A stretch of DNA of 64,000 nt, from assembly GCF_028435365.1 (NCBI RefSeq), contig NZ_JAGTJJ010000003.1, positions 248,001 through 312,000 on the forward strand. The letters run 5' to 3'. The DNA is from Polyangium jinanense (lineage in GTDB: Bacteria > Myxococcota > Polyangia > Polyangiales > Polyangiaceae). Positions 1 through 8,413 of the stretch are shown here, piece after piece (the stretch's first letter is position 1; each line of letters begins with the position of its first letter). Under the pieces are notes generated by a model. That model ran no database searches and was not told the DNA's origin. It saw only the letters and a list, made by a program, of their open reading frames with translations. The position numbers and the translations under genes are program-made.

Positions 1-824
1 CCGGGCGCATCCACACGCGCTGGAGCCAGGCCGTCGCGGCCACGGGCCGTCTCTCGTCACAGGATCCGAACCTGCAGAACATCCCGATCCGGACCGAGCT
101 CGGCCGCCTGATCCGGCGCGCGTTCGTGGCGCCGCCGGGGTTCGTCGTGCTCTCCGCCGACTACTCGCAGATCGAGCTCCGCGTGCTCGCGCATCTGTCG
201 AAGGATCCGGTGCTCGTCGACGCTTTCCGCACGGGGCAGGACGTGCACACGCGCACGGCGATGGAGATCTTCGGCGTCGAGACGTCGGAGGTGACGGCCG
301 AGATGCGTCGGCGCAGCAAGACCATCAATTTCGGCGTGATTTACGGCATGGGCGAGGCCGCGCTCGCGAGGCGACTCGACATCCCACGCGTCGAGGCCGC
401 GCGCTTCATCGACGCGTACTTCCAGCGTTACCGCGGCGTGCACGAGTTCATGGAGCGCACGATGACGGAGGCGCGGCACACGCAGGTCGTGCAGACGATG
501 CTGGGCCGCCGGCGCATGGTGCCGGACGTGCACAGCTCGGATCGCGGCCGCCGCGCGTACGCCGAGCGGATCGCGCAGAACACGCCGATTCAGGGGTCGA
601 GCGCGGATCTGCTCAAGCTCGCGATGGTTCGTCTCGGCGAACCCGTGGTGCCGGGCGCGCGCATGGTGCTGACGGTGCACGACGAGCTCACGTTCGAGGT
701 GCCCGAGGATCGCGTGGAGGAAGCGAAGGCGAAGGTGCGCGAGGTGATGGAGACGGTGTTCCCGCTCGATGTGCCGCTGGTCGTCGACGTGGGTGCCGGG
801 CCGACCTGGGCCGACGCGCACTAG
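1..824 (+). CDS. polA: DNA polymerase I, C-terminal part (5' end outside window)
   Basis: The reading frame is open from base 3 and stops with TAG at 822-824; about 273 residues of the polymerase domain are present. The sequence shows all three family A polymerase motifs: RLSSQDPNLQNIPIRT and LSADYSQIELR (motif A with the catalytic Asp), RRRSKTINFGVIYGMG (O-helix/motif B with the conserved Arg, Lys, Phe and Tyr-Gly), and LTVHDEL (motif C). The enzyme fills gaps during excision repair and Okazaki fragment processing. A GTG at 126 lies inside the domain, so it is not the start. Any 5' nuclease or 3'-5' exonuclease domain would lie upstream of the window. The gene converges on rpsT, with a hairpin between them. 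Confidence 0.97.
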   Translation, partial: GRIHTRWSQAVAATGRLSSQDPNLQNIPIRTELGRLIRRAFVAPPGFVVLSADYSQIELRVLAHLSKDPVLVDAFRTGQDVHTRTAMEIFGVETSEVTAEMRRRSKTINFGVIYGMGEAALARRLDIPRVEAARFIDAYFQRYRGVHEFMERTMTEARHTQVVQTMLGRRRMVPDVHSSDRGRRAYAERIAQNTPIQGSSADLLKLAMVRLGEPVVPGARMVLTVHDELTFEVPEDRVEEAKAKVREVMETVFPLDVPLVVDVGAGPTWADAH

Positions 825-865
825 GCGACGCGGCTAGAAGAAACCCCTCTGCCGCAAACCCCCAG

Positions 866-889
866 CCCCTCTCCCTCACGGGAGAGGGG
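866..889. terminator. Hairpin terminator between convergent polA and rpsT
   Basis: A perfect 10-bp inverted repeat (CCCCTCTCCC at 866-875, GGGAGAGGGG at 880-889) with a 4-nt loop is followed on the + strand by GGGAGCCAGTTTTT. It sits in the 178-bp space between the 3' ends of polA and rpsT, where a rho-independent terminator is expected. A second hairpin with the same CCCTCTCCC/GGGAGAGGG stem is at 42684-42708. Confidence 0.7.
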
Positions 890-1002
890 AGGGGAGCCAG
901 TTTTTCCGAGACAAAATGCAACAAACCGCCGCACGCCTCGAATGTTCGAGGTGTGTAGCGGTCCGATGCGTGCTCGGCCGAGGCCGAGGATCAGCTGCGG
1001 GT

Positions 1003-1272
1003 CTAGGCGACCTTGCCGGCCTTGTGCAGCGCGCGGGCGAGGCGGCCCTGCAGGCGCGAGGCGCGCTTGCGGGGGATCGTGCCCTTGTGCGCCGCGGTGT
1101 CGAGCGCGCCGATGGCCTCACGAACGTTCTTCGTCGCGTCCGCGGGGGTGGCCGTGATGCTCGCACGCGCCTTCTTCAGCTCGGTGCGGAGGGCGGACTT
1201 GGCGGCACGATTACGGGCCGTCCTCTTGATGCGCTGGCGGTTGCGCTTGTCGGCAGATGCGTGATTGGCCAT
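1003..1272 (-). CDS. rpsT: 30S ribosomal protein S20
   Basis: This 89-residue, Lys/Arg/Ala-rich protein begins MANHASADKRNRQRIKRTAR, the typical S20 start, and has the family's all-helical, strongly basic character and normal length. S20 binds 16S rRNA early in 30S assembly. It starts 9 bp after the stop of the small basic protein gene at 1282-1464, so the two are probably cotranscribed leftward. The gene faces polA. Confidence 0.97.
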   Translation of the reverse strand: MANHASADKRNRQRIKRTARNRAAKSALRTELKKARASITATPADATKNVREAIGALDTAAHKGTIPRKRASRLQGRLARALHKAGKVA

Positions 1273-1281
1273 GGAGCAAAC

Positions 1282-1464
1282 CTACTTCTTCGCTGCCGCG
1301 CTCGCCGCCGTGCGGGGGGCATCGGGCGCGTTCGGGTCGTAACCCTCGAGGTGGATCGGAAACTTCGGCGTGCCGTGGGCGCGGAGATCGCGCTTGCGGG
1401 CCGTGCCTGCGCGCCGCGACTTCCGCTTGCGGATGCGGCTGCTTTGCTGCGTTGCGGAGACCAT
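1282..1464 (-). CDS. Small very basic protein, possibly ribosome-associated
   Basis: A 60-residue reading frame begins at ATG 1464 and ends 9 bp before rpsT. A longer in-frame start at 1605 exists, but the extension is low-complexity Arg-rich sequence without family character. The N-terminal half is dense in Lys and Arg (SRIRKRKSRRAGTARKRDLR), followed by RAHGTPKFPIHLEGYDPNAP and an Ala/Lys tail. The charge, size and linkage to rpsT suggest a ribosome- or RNA-associated protein, but I do not recognise it as a named ribosomal protein. The function is inference from composition and position. Confidence 0.65.
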   Translation of the reverse strand: MVSATQQSSRIRKRKSRRAGTARKRDLRAHGTPKFPIHLEGYDPNAPDAPRTAASAAAKK

Positions 1465-1582
1465 GGGGGGGCGGAGTCTATTCGGAGGGTCCCGCCTGTC
1501 AAGGCAAGACACACGTTTTCCGCACGATCCGTAGCGCCGGCCGAACCAAGAAGCCCGAGCCCGGCCGGCGCGGTACGGCCGT

Positions 1583-3052
1583 TCAGGGCCGGATCGTCGC
1601 GCCAACCGTGAACGAGGGCTTCGAGAACGGGCCGACGTTCGCGCCCTTCAGCGCAGCCTTGACGCACCCGCTCTGCCCGTTGCTGGCGGCCCAGCCCGTC
1701 ACGCTGACGTTCGTCACGGTGCCGCTCGACGAGAACGTGATCTGCGCGCGCGACACGTCGTCTGCGCCCGCGACGCACGCCTTCGCGCCCGGCATCACCG
1801 CGCCGATCGCGCTTGCAACCGAGCCCTGCGACGGCTGCTCCGGGATCGTCTGGTTGCCGCCCTTGTTGCCGCCCGCCGCGGGGACCATCTCACCCGTGCC
1901 GTCGTTCTTCTCGGCCGAACCACCCACGGCCTGCGCCATCGCGCCCGCGAGATCGCCGGGCTTCGCGCCGATCGTCGGGGCCGGACCGGCCGGAGCGGCG
2001 GGCGCCTGCTGCGCTTCCGCGCCGCCCGCGGGAGGCGTGGCCGCAGCGACCTTCGAATCGGCCGCAGCACCGCCGCCCGTCGGCTGTGCGGGCTTCTGCG
2101 CGTCCGCGGTCTCCGTCGGCAGCGAGTCCAAGGACAAACCCGTCGACGCCGGCGGCGGTGCCTCGGCGATCTTCTGCTCGACCGGCTTCGGCGCCTCGGC
2201 CGCGACCTGGGGTTTTTCCTGCCCGACGTTCGCCGTCGTCGTGTTTTGCTTCGGCGACTGACCACGCATCACGATCGCGACGCCCGCGGCGATGCCGACG
2301 ACCGCGACGAGGATGCCCCACGTCGCGCCGCCGCCCTTCTTTTCAGCCTTCTTCTCGCGCGCCTCGGCGAGGTTCTTCACGTTGCCCGCGCTCGCCGCGG
2401 CGACCTTCTCGTCGCCCTCGAACGCAAGGTCGTGCGTCGCGGGCTTCGCCTTCTCGGCGGCCGCGATCTGCTCGGCCGTCGCCGTCTTGTTGATGACGTT
2501 GAGGTCGACGACGCCCGAGTCTTCCTTGCCCGTTTCCGAGAGCCTCGGCGGAGGCGCGGAGGGCAGCGGCGTGCGCGAGACGGGCGGAGGCGGCGCTTCC
2601 GACGGCGGCTTGCTGATCGATGCCGGCGGGATCGAGCCCGGGATGCTCGGGCGGGACGCACCCGCTTGGCTGGCCCGCGCGGCGAGCTCCTTCAGCGACG
2701 GACGCTTGGAGGTCGCGGCGCTCATGGGCATGCTCTCCGGGGGTTTGGCTGACGACCCGGAGTTCGAATCCTGCTGAGACATCGTTCTTTCTCCTGAAAG
2801 GAGAGGCCGCGCGGGGCCCTCCGAAGCTACCAAGCGTTCTGCCTCTCCCGCCTCGGGCGAGAGCGATGGCGGCGCGAGCAGCGCCGTAAGTTGCGCGTCG
2901 TCCACGCGCGGAGCGGCCTGTGCAGCCGCGACGATCGAAGCCGCTCGTTCCTCCCAAGCCGCATCATCCAGGTGCGGTGCAGGCCAGGAGCCAAGGAGCG
3001 TGTCGACCTTGGAACCGAGATCGGTCTTGTCGGTCTTGTCTTGGGGGCTCAT
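1583..3052 (-). CDS. Single-span membrane protein coupled to an ECF sigma factor; candidate anti-sigma factor
   Basis: The 489-residue protein starts at ATG 3052, which overlaps the sigma factor's TGA in ATGA, so translational coupling fixes the start. Residues 1-240 form a Ser/Pro/Ala-rich, probably cytoplasmic region with a WEERAASIVAAAQ helix near residue 33. One transmembrane segment lies at about 242-263, preceded by Lys-rich residues. A long Ala/Pro/Gly periplasmic linker follows. The last ~75 residues have two cysteines and a beta-rich pattern (AQITFSSSGTVTNVSVTGWA) like the AgmX/PglI TonB-type C-terminal domain. No HxxxCxxC zinc anti-sigma motif is visible. Coupling and topology suggest it holds the sigma factor and senses an envelope signal; this is inference. 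Confidence 0.8.
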   Translation of the reverse strand: MSPQDKTDKTDLGSKVDTLLGSWPAPHLDDAAWEERAASIVAAAQAAPRVDDAQLTALLAPPSLSPEAGEAERLVASEGPARPLLSGERTMSQQDSNSGSSAKPPESMPMSAATSKRPSLKELAARASQAGASRPSIPGSIPPASISKPPSEAPPPPVSRTPLPSAPPPRLSETGKEDSGVVDLNVINKTATAEQIAAAEKAKPATHDLAFEGDEKVAAASAGNVKNLAEAREKKAEKKGGGATWGILVAVVGIAAGVAIVMRGQSPKQNTTTANVGQEKPQVAAEAPKPVEQKIAEAPPPASTGLSLDSLPTETADAQKPAQPTGGGAAADSKVAAATPPAGGAEAQQAPAAPAGPAPTIGAKPGDLAGAMAQAVGGSAEKNDGTGEMVPAAGGNKGGNQTIPEQPSQGSVASAIGAVMPGAKACVAGADDVSRAQITFSSSGTVTNVSVTGWAASNGQSGCVKAALKGANVGPFSKPSFTVGATIRP

Positions 3053-3636
3053 GCCGCGTCCCCTCCAAACCCTTGCTTTTCGAGGTGCTCGCGCAGCTTG
3101 CGCCGCGCTTCGTGCACGCGCCAGGCGACCGTGCCCTCGGGACAATCGAGCACCCGCGCTGCCTCTTCATGGCCCATGCCGTCGATGCACACGAGGACCA
3201 GCGTGGTCCGCAGTGTGTCCGATAGCTTGTCGATGCCCTCGCACAGCGCCTTCGTGAGCTGACGCTCCTGCGCGATCCGCGCCGGATCCGAGCCGTGCGA
3301 CGAGCGATGCTCCGCGAGGAGCGGCTCGATGCGCGGGTCGTCCGCGGGCACCGCGTCGCGCTTCGGCTTGCGAGCGCGGATGGTGTTGAGCGAGAGGTTG
3401 ACGGCGATGCGGTAGAGCCAGGTGAATGGCTCGCTGCGGCCGTCGAAGCGGTCGAGCGCCTGGTAGGCTCGGACGAAGGTCTCCTGCGTCACGTCCTCTG
3501 CCTCCGCGCCCGTACGCACGAGGTGGAACGCGAGGCGGAAGATGCGCCGCTGGTAACGCTGCACGAGCGTCCCGAACGCTTGCGCGTTCCCGGCGCGTGC
3601 CTGCTCCACGAGCTCACGATCCGTCGGTTTGCCCAT
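3049..3636 (-). CDS. ECF-subfamily RNA polymerase sigma-70 factor (RpoE-like)
   Basis: A 195-residue protein of normal ECF length. Region 2 spans roughly residues 20-90 (LVQRYQRRIFRLAFHLV, EDVTQETFVRAYQALDRF, FTWLYRIAVNLSLN). Region 4 spans about 130-190 (LSDTLRTTLVLVCIDGMGHEEAARVL followed by EGTVAWRVHEARRKLREHL). There is no region 1.1 or region 3, as expected for ECF factors. Such factors direct RNA polymerase to a small regulon and are usually held by a co-encoded membrane protein. The downstream gene overlaps it by 4 nt and encodes a membrane protein. The first gene of this leftward unit is separated from ctpA by about 410 bp. Confidence 0.95.
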   Translation of the reverse strand: MGKPTDRELVEQARAGNAQAFGTLVQRYQRRIFRLAFHLVRTGAEAEDVTQETFVRAYQALDRFDGRSEPFTWLYRIAVNLSLNTIRARKPKRDAVPADDPRIEPLLAEHRSSHGSDPARIAQERQLTKALCEGIDKLSDTLRTTLVLVCIDGMGHEEAARVLDCPEGTVAWRVHEARRKLREHLEKQGFGGDAA

Positions 3637-4046
3637 CTTGGAAGGCTCGCTGGTGCGTGAAACGAAGGGAGGGCGCCCTGGGCGGGTCCCGCCACGGTCG
3701 GACCACGGACGACATCCGTGAGTCCGACGAGGAGCGCGAAGGTGCGATGTGCCCGAGGCCCGTGGCCGGGAGCGAGGGATCGCCGGGAGGCAAGGCCCAC
3801 GGGCCGTGCCCCCGACGGTCTCCCCGATGAGCGCCCCGAGCCACGTTCAGGCGCGCGAACATAACCGAACATGGCCGGTTGGACAAAGCAACGCGCCGTT
3901 GCTTGGGACGAGGTTTTCAACCGGGCGCCTGGAAGTTGCTACCCCAGGCCGGCGCGCGTCACGAACGGGGGGCCCTCTCCCGGCTCCAGGCCTCCGTAAG
4001 CCGGGCCGTGATCCAGGCCGCGGGCTGCTATGGTCGGAGCATGCGC
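3637..4046. other. Divergent intergenic region between the sigma operon and ctpA
   Basis: I find no convincing gene in these ~410 bp. They must hold the leftward promoter of the sigma operon and the rightward promoter of ctpA. Two dyads are visible. One is CGGAC-C-ACGGA, 5-nt loop, TCCGT-GA-GTCCG at 3699-3726. The other is the 11-bp palindrome CACGGGCCGTG at 3798-3808. A less GC-rich patch around 3850-3900 (CGAACATAACCGAACATGG) could contain promoter elements, but I cannot assign -35/-10 boxes with confidence. Confidence 0.5.
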
Positions 4047-5378
4047 ATGTCCGCTCCCCGATGGCTCCGGACCGCCGGGCTCGTGCTTGCCGCTTTCGCC
4101 GGTGGCGCGGTGACGAGCCAGGCCGTACACGCGAGGAACCAGTCGAGTAGCCCGTACGACCCCTTCGACCAGCTCTCCTGGGTGCTCGTGCTCGTCGAGA
4201 ACCACTACGTCGACCCAGCGCAGCGCAATAAAATCGTCGAGGGGGCGATCAAGGGGATGGTCGCCGAGCTCGATCCGCACTCGGCGTACATGACCCCGCA
4301 GGAGTACACGCTCTTCCAGAGCGACACCGAGGGGAAATTCGGCGGCATCGGCGTCGAGGTCGACTTCCGCGACGAGCGGGTGATCGTGCTCGCGCCGATG
4401 GAAGGTTCGCCCGCGGCGCGGGGCGGCGTGAAGGCAGGCGACGAGATCGTGGCGATCGAGGGCAAACTCGTGCGCGGCGAGCGGCTCGAGAAGATCATCG
4501 GGCTGATGCGCGGTCCGGCAGGATCACGCGTGCGGATCACGCTGCGTCGGCAAGGTGTGTCCGAGGCGATCCAGCTCGACCTCGCGCGCGAGGAGATCCA
4601 CGTGGCAAGCGTGGTGGGCAAGCGGCTCGACAGCGACATCGCGTACGTGAAGCTGCGGCAATTCCAGGCCGGGACGCACGAAGAGCTGCTGCGCGTGACG
4701 GCGAAGCTGCGCGCCGAGAGCTCGCGGCCGCTGCGCGGCGTGCTGCTCGACATGCGGAACAACCCCGGTGGTCTCGTCGACGAGGCCGAGGCCGTGGCCG
4801 ACGAGATGCTCGATACGGGCGTCATCTACACGACGCGGCATCGAGGCAAGGTGATCGACGAGGCAAAGGCGAGCGGCGGCGGCGCGCTCGCGAACCTGCC
4901 GATCGTGACGCTCGTGAACGAGTACTCCGCGAGCTCGTCGGAGCTCGTTGCGGGTGCGCTGCAGGATAACCGCCGCGCGTCGGTGATCGGGTCGTCGACG
5001 TTCGGTAAGGGGAGCGTGCAGACGATCTTCGATCTGCCAGGCGGCGCGGGGATGCGGCTGACGACGATGCGGTACTACACGCCGAGCGGTCGATCGATCC
5101 AGGCGCAAGGGATCCAGCCCGACGTGCGCGTCGAGGCGAGTCGGCCGTTGCAACCAGGCGAGGTGGTGCGCGAGAGTGATCTCGACGGTCATCTGCCCGC
5201 GGAAGCAGGAGGCGGGACCGCCAACACGAACGTGGCGCGAGGGCCGATCGTACGAGCAACCGCAGACGATACGGGGCCCGCGCGTGACGTGCCGACGGAC
5301 CCGACGAAGGGATCCGATTTCGTGCTGGCGACGGGTTACAAGATGCTGATCGAGCGGCTCGGCGCAGCGCCGCGTTAG
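4047..5378 (+). CDS. ctpA: Carboxyl-terminal processing serine protease (S41 family, PDZ)
   Basis: About 443 residues. I chose ATG 4047 because GGAG at 4036-4039 is 7 nt upstream; an in-frame ATG at 4041 is the alternative. An N-terminal hydrophobic segment (LVLAAFAGGAVTSQA) is a signal or anchor for export. Next come the S41 N-terminal helices (DELDPHSAYMTPQEY-like), a PDZ domain beginning near GGIGVEVDFRDERVIV, and the protease core. YSASSSELVAGAL carries the likely nucleophile Ser296, and FGKGSVQ carries Lys321, 25 residues later as in Prc/CtpB. This fits the Ser-Lys dyad of periplasmic tail-processing proteases. Its stop overlaps the convergent glpB stop (TTAG at 5375-5378). Confidence 0.95.
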   Translation: MSAPRWLRTAGLVLAAFAGGAVTSQAVHARNQSSSPYDPFDQLSWVLVLVENHYVDPAQRNKIVEGAIKGMVAELDPHSAYMTPQEYTLFQSDTEGKFGGIGVEVDFRDERVIVLAPMEGSPAARGGVKAGDEIVAIEGKLVRGERLEKIIGLMRGPAGSRVRITLRRQGVSEAIQLDLAREEIHVASVVGKRLDSDIAYVKLRQFQAGTHEELLRVTAKLRAESSRPLRGVLLDMRNNPGGLVDEAEAVADEMLDTGVIYTTRHRGKVIDEAKASGGGALANLPIVTLVNEYSASSSELVAGALQDNRRASVIGSSTFGKGSVQTIFDLPGGAGMRLTTMRYYTPSGRSIQAQGIQPDVRVEASRPLQPGEVVRESDLDGHLPAEAGGGTANTNVARGPIVRATADDTGPARDVPTDPTKGSDFVLATGYKMLIERLGAAPR

Positions 5379-6634
5379 GCCGGCTGAGCGGCGGCGCGGC
5401 CCGCGCGCAGGCCCGAGGCGACAGCTTCGAGCAGGGTGCGCGGGCGAGCCGCGAGGACGTCGCCCGCGACGAAGATGCCGGGCGCCGCGCGGCCGCCGGG
5501 CGCATGCACGCCGACGGCTTCGAGCGCGGAAGGCGCGGCGTCCTTGGGCCACGCGATCTGATCGAGCTCGGGGCCGTGCATGGAGGCGACGACGTCGAGC
5601 GGGCCTCGGCCGAGCGCAAGCGCGACGGGCGCGTCGATGGAGAGCGCGAAGGGGATGGCGCCACGCGCTGGGAGATCTTCGCCGGCGTCGTGCTCGGGCG
5701 GATCGTAGACGATGCCGCCGCCCGCGACGCCGCCCATCGCGATGACGGCGGCGTCCGCGGCGGTCTTCGCGGTGTCGCGCGCGCGGGTGAGGAGGATCCG
5801 ATCGCCATCGCGGACGAGCGATACGGCGCGATCGGCGATGCGCTGCACGCGGAGCGCGTCGAGGAATTTCTTCTGCGCCGCTTCGAAGCGCAGGCCCGCG
5901 GCGGAGCCCACGCCGACGAGCACTTCGCCGACGGGAAGACCGATTCGTTCGGAGAGCTCCTCCGCGCGGGCCGCGCGCGCGCCGAGCCAGGAGCCGAGCA
6001 GCACGGCGGAGGCGGGTTCGTCCGGATGAACGCGCGCGTCGGATGTGAGCGCTTCGCGCATGCGCTCGCCGAGCCAGGCGATCCGCGCCGGATCGTCGTG
6101 CCGCGCCGCGAGGTCGCCGTCGGAGATACGCGCCTCGTCGGCGAAGCGCAGGATCGGCGTGTCGATGGCCTCGAAGCGCAGGCCCGTGCGGCGCGCGAGC
6201 GGGTCGTCGGAGAGCGTCGCGGCGATGGCATCGGCATCCCAGCCGGCGCGTGGAGCGCGGGGCAAGAGCACGCGTTTGCCGTGGAGCGCGCCGAGATCGA
6301 GCAGGCCCTTGTCGCGGCCACGCGCCGGGCGCAGGCGGCCCGCGATCGTCGCGACGAACGGCGGCGGCGCCCGATCCGGGAGGTCCCAGATCCCGAGCGC
6401 GTTCGAGAACGCGGCGACGTCCGCAGGCAAGCTGTGGAGCTCGATCGGGCTGCCGAGCACGCGCGCCGCGTGCATGCGTTCTTCCCAGGGGACGTCGTCG
6501 ACGGCGCCTCCGCCGAGCGAGCTCGCGCCCGCGCCGGCGGAGACGAGGATGACGTCGGCGCCACTGTTTCGCGCGGCAAACGCAGCCGAGAGGCCAGCGA
6601 CGCCCGCGCCGAGAATGAGGACGCGGCGGCTCAC
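5375..6634 (-). CDS. glpB: FAD-dependent GlpB-like subunit of anaerobic glycerol-3-phosphate dehydrogenase
   Basis: A 419-residue protein starting at GTG 6634, which overlaps the glpA TGA in GTGA. It opens with a dinucleotide-binding fold (RRVLILGAGVAGLSAAFAARNSGADV, GxGxxG) and ends with the FAD-closing pattern GIFVAGDVLAARPRTLLEAVASGLRAGR. In GlpABC systems, GlpB passes electrons from the GlpA active site towards a membrane acceptor subunit. Here glpB follows glpA directly, but no GlpC-type iron-sulfur subunit is nearby; the next gene to the left is the convergent ctpA. The sequence is divergent in the middle, so a generic FAD oxidoreductase is the alternative. Confidence 0.75.
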   Translation of the reverse strand: MSRRVLILGAGVAGLSAAFAARNSGADVILVSAGAGASSLGGGAVDDVPWEERMHAARVLGSPIELHSLPADVAAFSNALGIWDLPDRAPPPFVATIAGRLRPARGRDKGLLDLGALHGKRVLLPRAPRAGWDADAIAATLSDDPLARRTGLRFEAIDTPILRFADEARISDGDLAARHDDPARIAWLGERMREALTSDARVHPDEPASAVLLGSWLGARAARAEELSERIGLPVGEVLVGVGSAAGLRFEAAQKKFLDALRVQRIADRAVSLVRDGDRILLTRARDTAKTAADAAVIAMGGVAGGGIVYDPPEHDAGEDLPARGAIPFALSIDAPVALALGRGPLDVVASMHGPELDQIAWPKDAAPSALEAVGVHAPGGRAAPGIFVAGDVLAARPRTLLEAVASGLRAGRAAAQPA

Positions 6635-8358
6635 GCGGCCTCGCCTTCTTCGAGGTCGCGCACGTCGACGCCGAGCTCGGCGCGGACCGCCGCGATCGCC
6701 AGCGCTTCCTGTTGCGCCTGCTCGGGTCCGAGCGCGACGGCGCGCGTCTGCGCCTGGCGCGCGAGGAAACGCGCGGCTTGCTCGAGGCCCTCGCGCGGCG
6801 AGAGGTCGAGCTCCTGCGCCACGATCTGCCCACACCGCGCCGCGCATCGCATGCCGCCGCACGCGCCGAGGCCGAGGCGTGTCCGGCGCGAGACGTCGGA
6901 GACCGAGCGGGCCCACTCGGTCCGCACGACGTGTCGGACCTCGGCCTCGATCACCGGCTCGCACGCGCAGACCGTCACCGCCTCGCGAGGCCGTTCTTGC
7001 ACGCGCTCGGCGATGTGGAGCGAGCGCGAGCCGTGACGGAACACGAGCCGTCGCGCCGCGACCGGATCGATCTCCATGCGCGCGGCGAGCGCGATCGCGT
7101 CGACGGGTTTGTCGCCGCCCGGCAGCGGGCGCTCGTGCGTGGCGCAGCGCGCGCCGATGTCGAAGCGCGCGGCGAGGATGTCGGTCATCTCCTCGGCGAA
7201 GATGCGATAGCTCGCGAGCTTGCCGCCGACCATCGAGTAGACGCCGGGCGCGTCGTGCGCGGCGTGGTCGATGATCTGGTGCTCGCGCGAGAGCTGATCC
7301 TCGTGCGGGCCGTAGGCGTAGAGCGTGGGGCGCACGCCGGCGTAGGTGCCGATCGCGCGCGCCGTGTGGATCTGCGGAAAGACACGCGCGACGCCTTGCA
7401 CGAGGTAACGCACCTCCTCGCTCGTCGCGCGGACCTGGTCGAGGTCGCCGTAAAAGTCGTCGTCGGTCGTGCCGACGATCGTCATGTTCTGCCAGGGCGC
7501 GACGAAGATCTGCCGGTCGTCGATGGTCTGCGCGGCGACGGCGTAGTTCAGAAGGCGCCGGTCGTAGACGATGTGGATGCCCTTGCCGGGGCGGACGCGC
7601 GCGCGCGTCGGCGGGATGCGGCCGAGCGAGGCGGTGATCGGGGCCCACGCGCCCGTCGCATTGATGACCGTGCCCGTGCGCAGCTTGCCCGTCTTGCCCG
7701 TGCGGCGGTCGCGGTAGTGCACGGCGACGACCTCGCCCGTGTCCTCGCGCCGCTCGATGCGCTCGACGGTGCAGCCGACGAGGATGCGCGCGCCGCGCTC
7801 GCCCGCGTCGACGGCGTTCGCCGCGCAAAGCCTGGCGCCGTCGATGCCCCACTCATCGAAGCTGATGCCGCCGACGATGTTGCCGCGCAGCCCCGGCTCG
7901 AGCGTTTGCATCTCCTCTGCCGTGAGCATCGCGTGCTTTTTGCCGCGCTTGAGGGGCTGGTAGCGGTCGTACGCCTCAAAGAAGGCGTCGATGAGGGCGA
8001 ACATGATCTTCGCGCGGCCCTTGTTCTCGACGGGCATCAAGAACGGGACGCGGTGGAGCATGTGCGGCGCGATGCGCTGGATGTAGCCCGAGTCGCGGCA
8101 CGAGGTCGCCGTGACGTTCGGGTCGTTCAGCATGTACCGCGGGCCGCCGTGAATGAGGCCGCTGTTGTTGCCGCTCGCGCCGAAGGCGAGGTCGTTGCGC
8201 TCGAGCAGCGCGACCCGAAGGCCGCGCATCGAGGCGTCGCGGGCCACGCCCGTCCCGTTCACGCCGCCGCCGATGACGACGATGTCGACGTCGTGGTCGG
8301 ATCGTCGAGGTTCTACCTTTCGGGAGCTGTTGACGGGACGCGGCATGGTGCGCGTCAT
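6631..8358 (-). CDS. glpA: Glycerol-3-phosphate dehydrogenase, GlpA type
   Basis: 575 residues. The FAD-binding motif VDIVVIGGGVNGTGVARDASMRGL is at about residues 24-48. It is followed by the family pattern FGASGNNSGLIHGGPRYML and, later, GTYAGVRPTLYAYGP and GVYSMVGGKLASYRIFAEEMTD. The C-terminus carries CAC (near residue 470) and CGGMRCAARCGQ, the cysteine pattern of a BFD-like [2Fe-2S] domain found in GlpA but not in the shorter GlpD. The enzyme oxidises sn-glycerol 3-phosphate to dihydroxyacetone phosphate. ATG 8346 is an alternative start. It is coupled to glpB and lies 55 bp after the GT2 gene in the same leftward run. Confidence 0.9.
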   Translation of the reverse strand: MTRTMPRPVNSSRKVEPRRSDHDVDIVVIGGGVNGTGVARDASMRGLRVALLERNDLAFGASGNNSGLIHGGPRYMLNDPNVTATSCRDSGYIQRIAPHMLHRVPFLMPVENKGRAKIMFALIDAFFEAYDRYQPLKRGKKHAMLTAEEMQTLEPGLRGNIVGGISFDEWGIDGARLCAANAVDAGERGARILVGCTVERIERREDTGEVVAVHYRDRRTGKTGKLRTGTVINATGAWAPITASLGRIPPTRARVRPGKGIHIVYDRRLLNYAVAAQTIDDRQIFVAPWQNMTIVGTTDDDFYGDLDQVRATSEEVRYLVQGVARVFPQIHTARAIGTYAGVRPTLYAYGPHEDQLSREHQIIDHAAHDAPGVYSMVGGKLASYRIFAEEMTDILAARFDIGARCATHERPLPGGDKPVDAIALAARMEIDPVAARRLVFRHGSRSLHIAERVQERPREAVTVCACEPVIEAEVRHVVRTEWARSVSDVSRRTRLGLGACGGMRCAARCGQIVAQELDLSPREGLEQAARFLARQAQTRAVALGPEQAQQEALAIAAVRAELGVDVRDLEEGEAA

Positions 8359-8413
8359 AGCACGCCGCGGCGAGGGTCGCAGAGGCGCGCGACGGGCTCG
8401 CTCGGCGCGGGGA

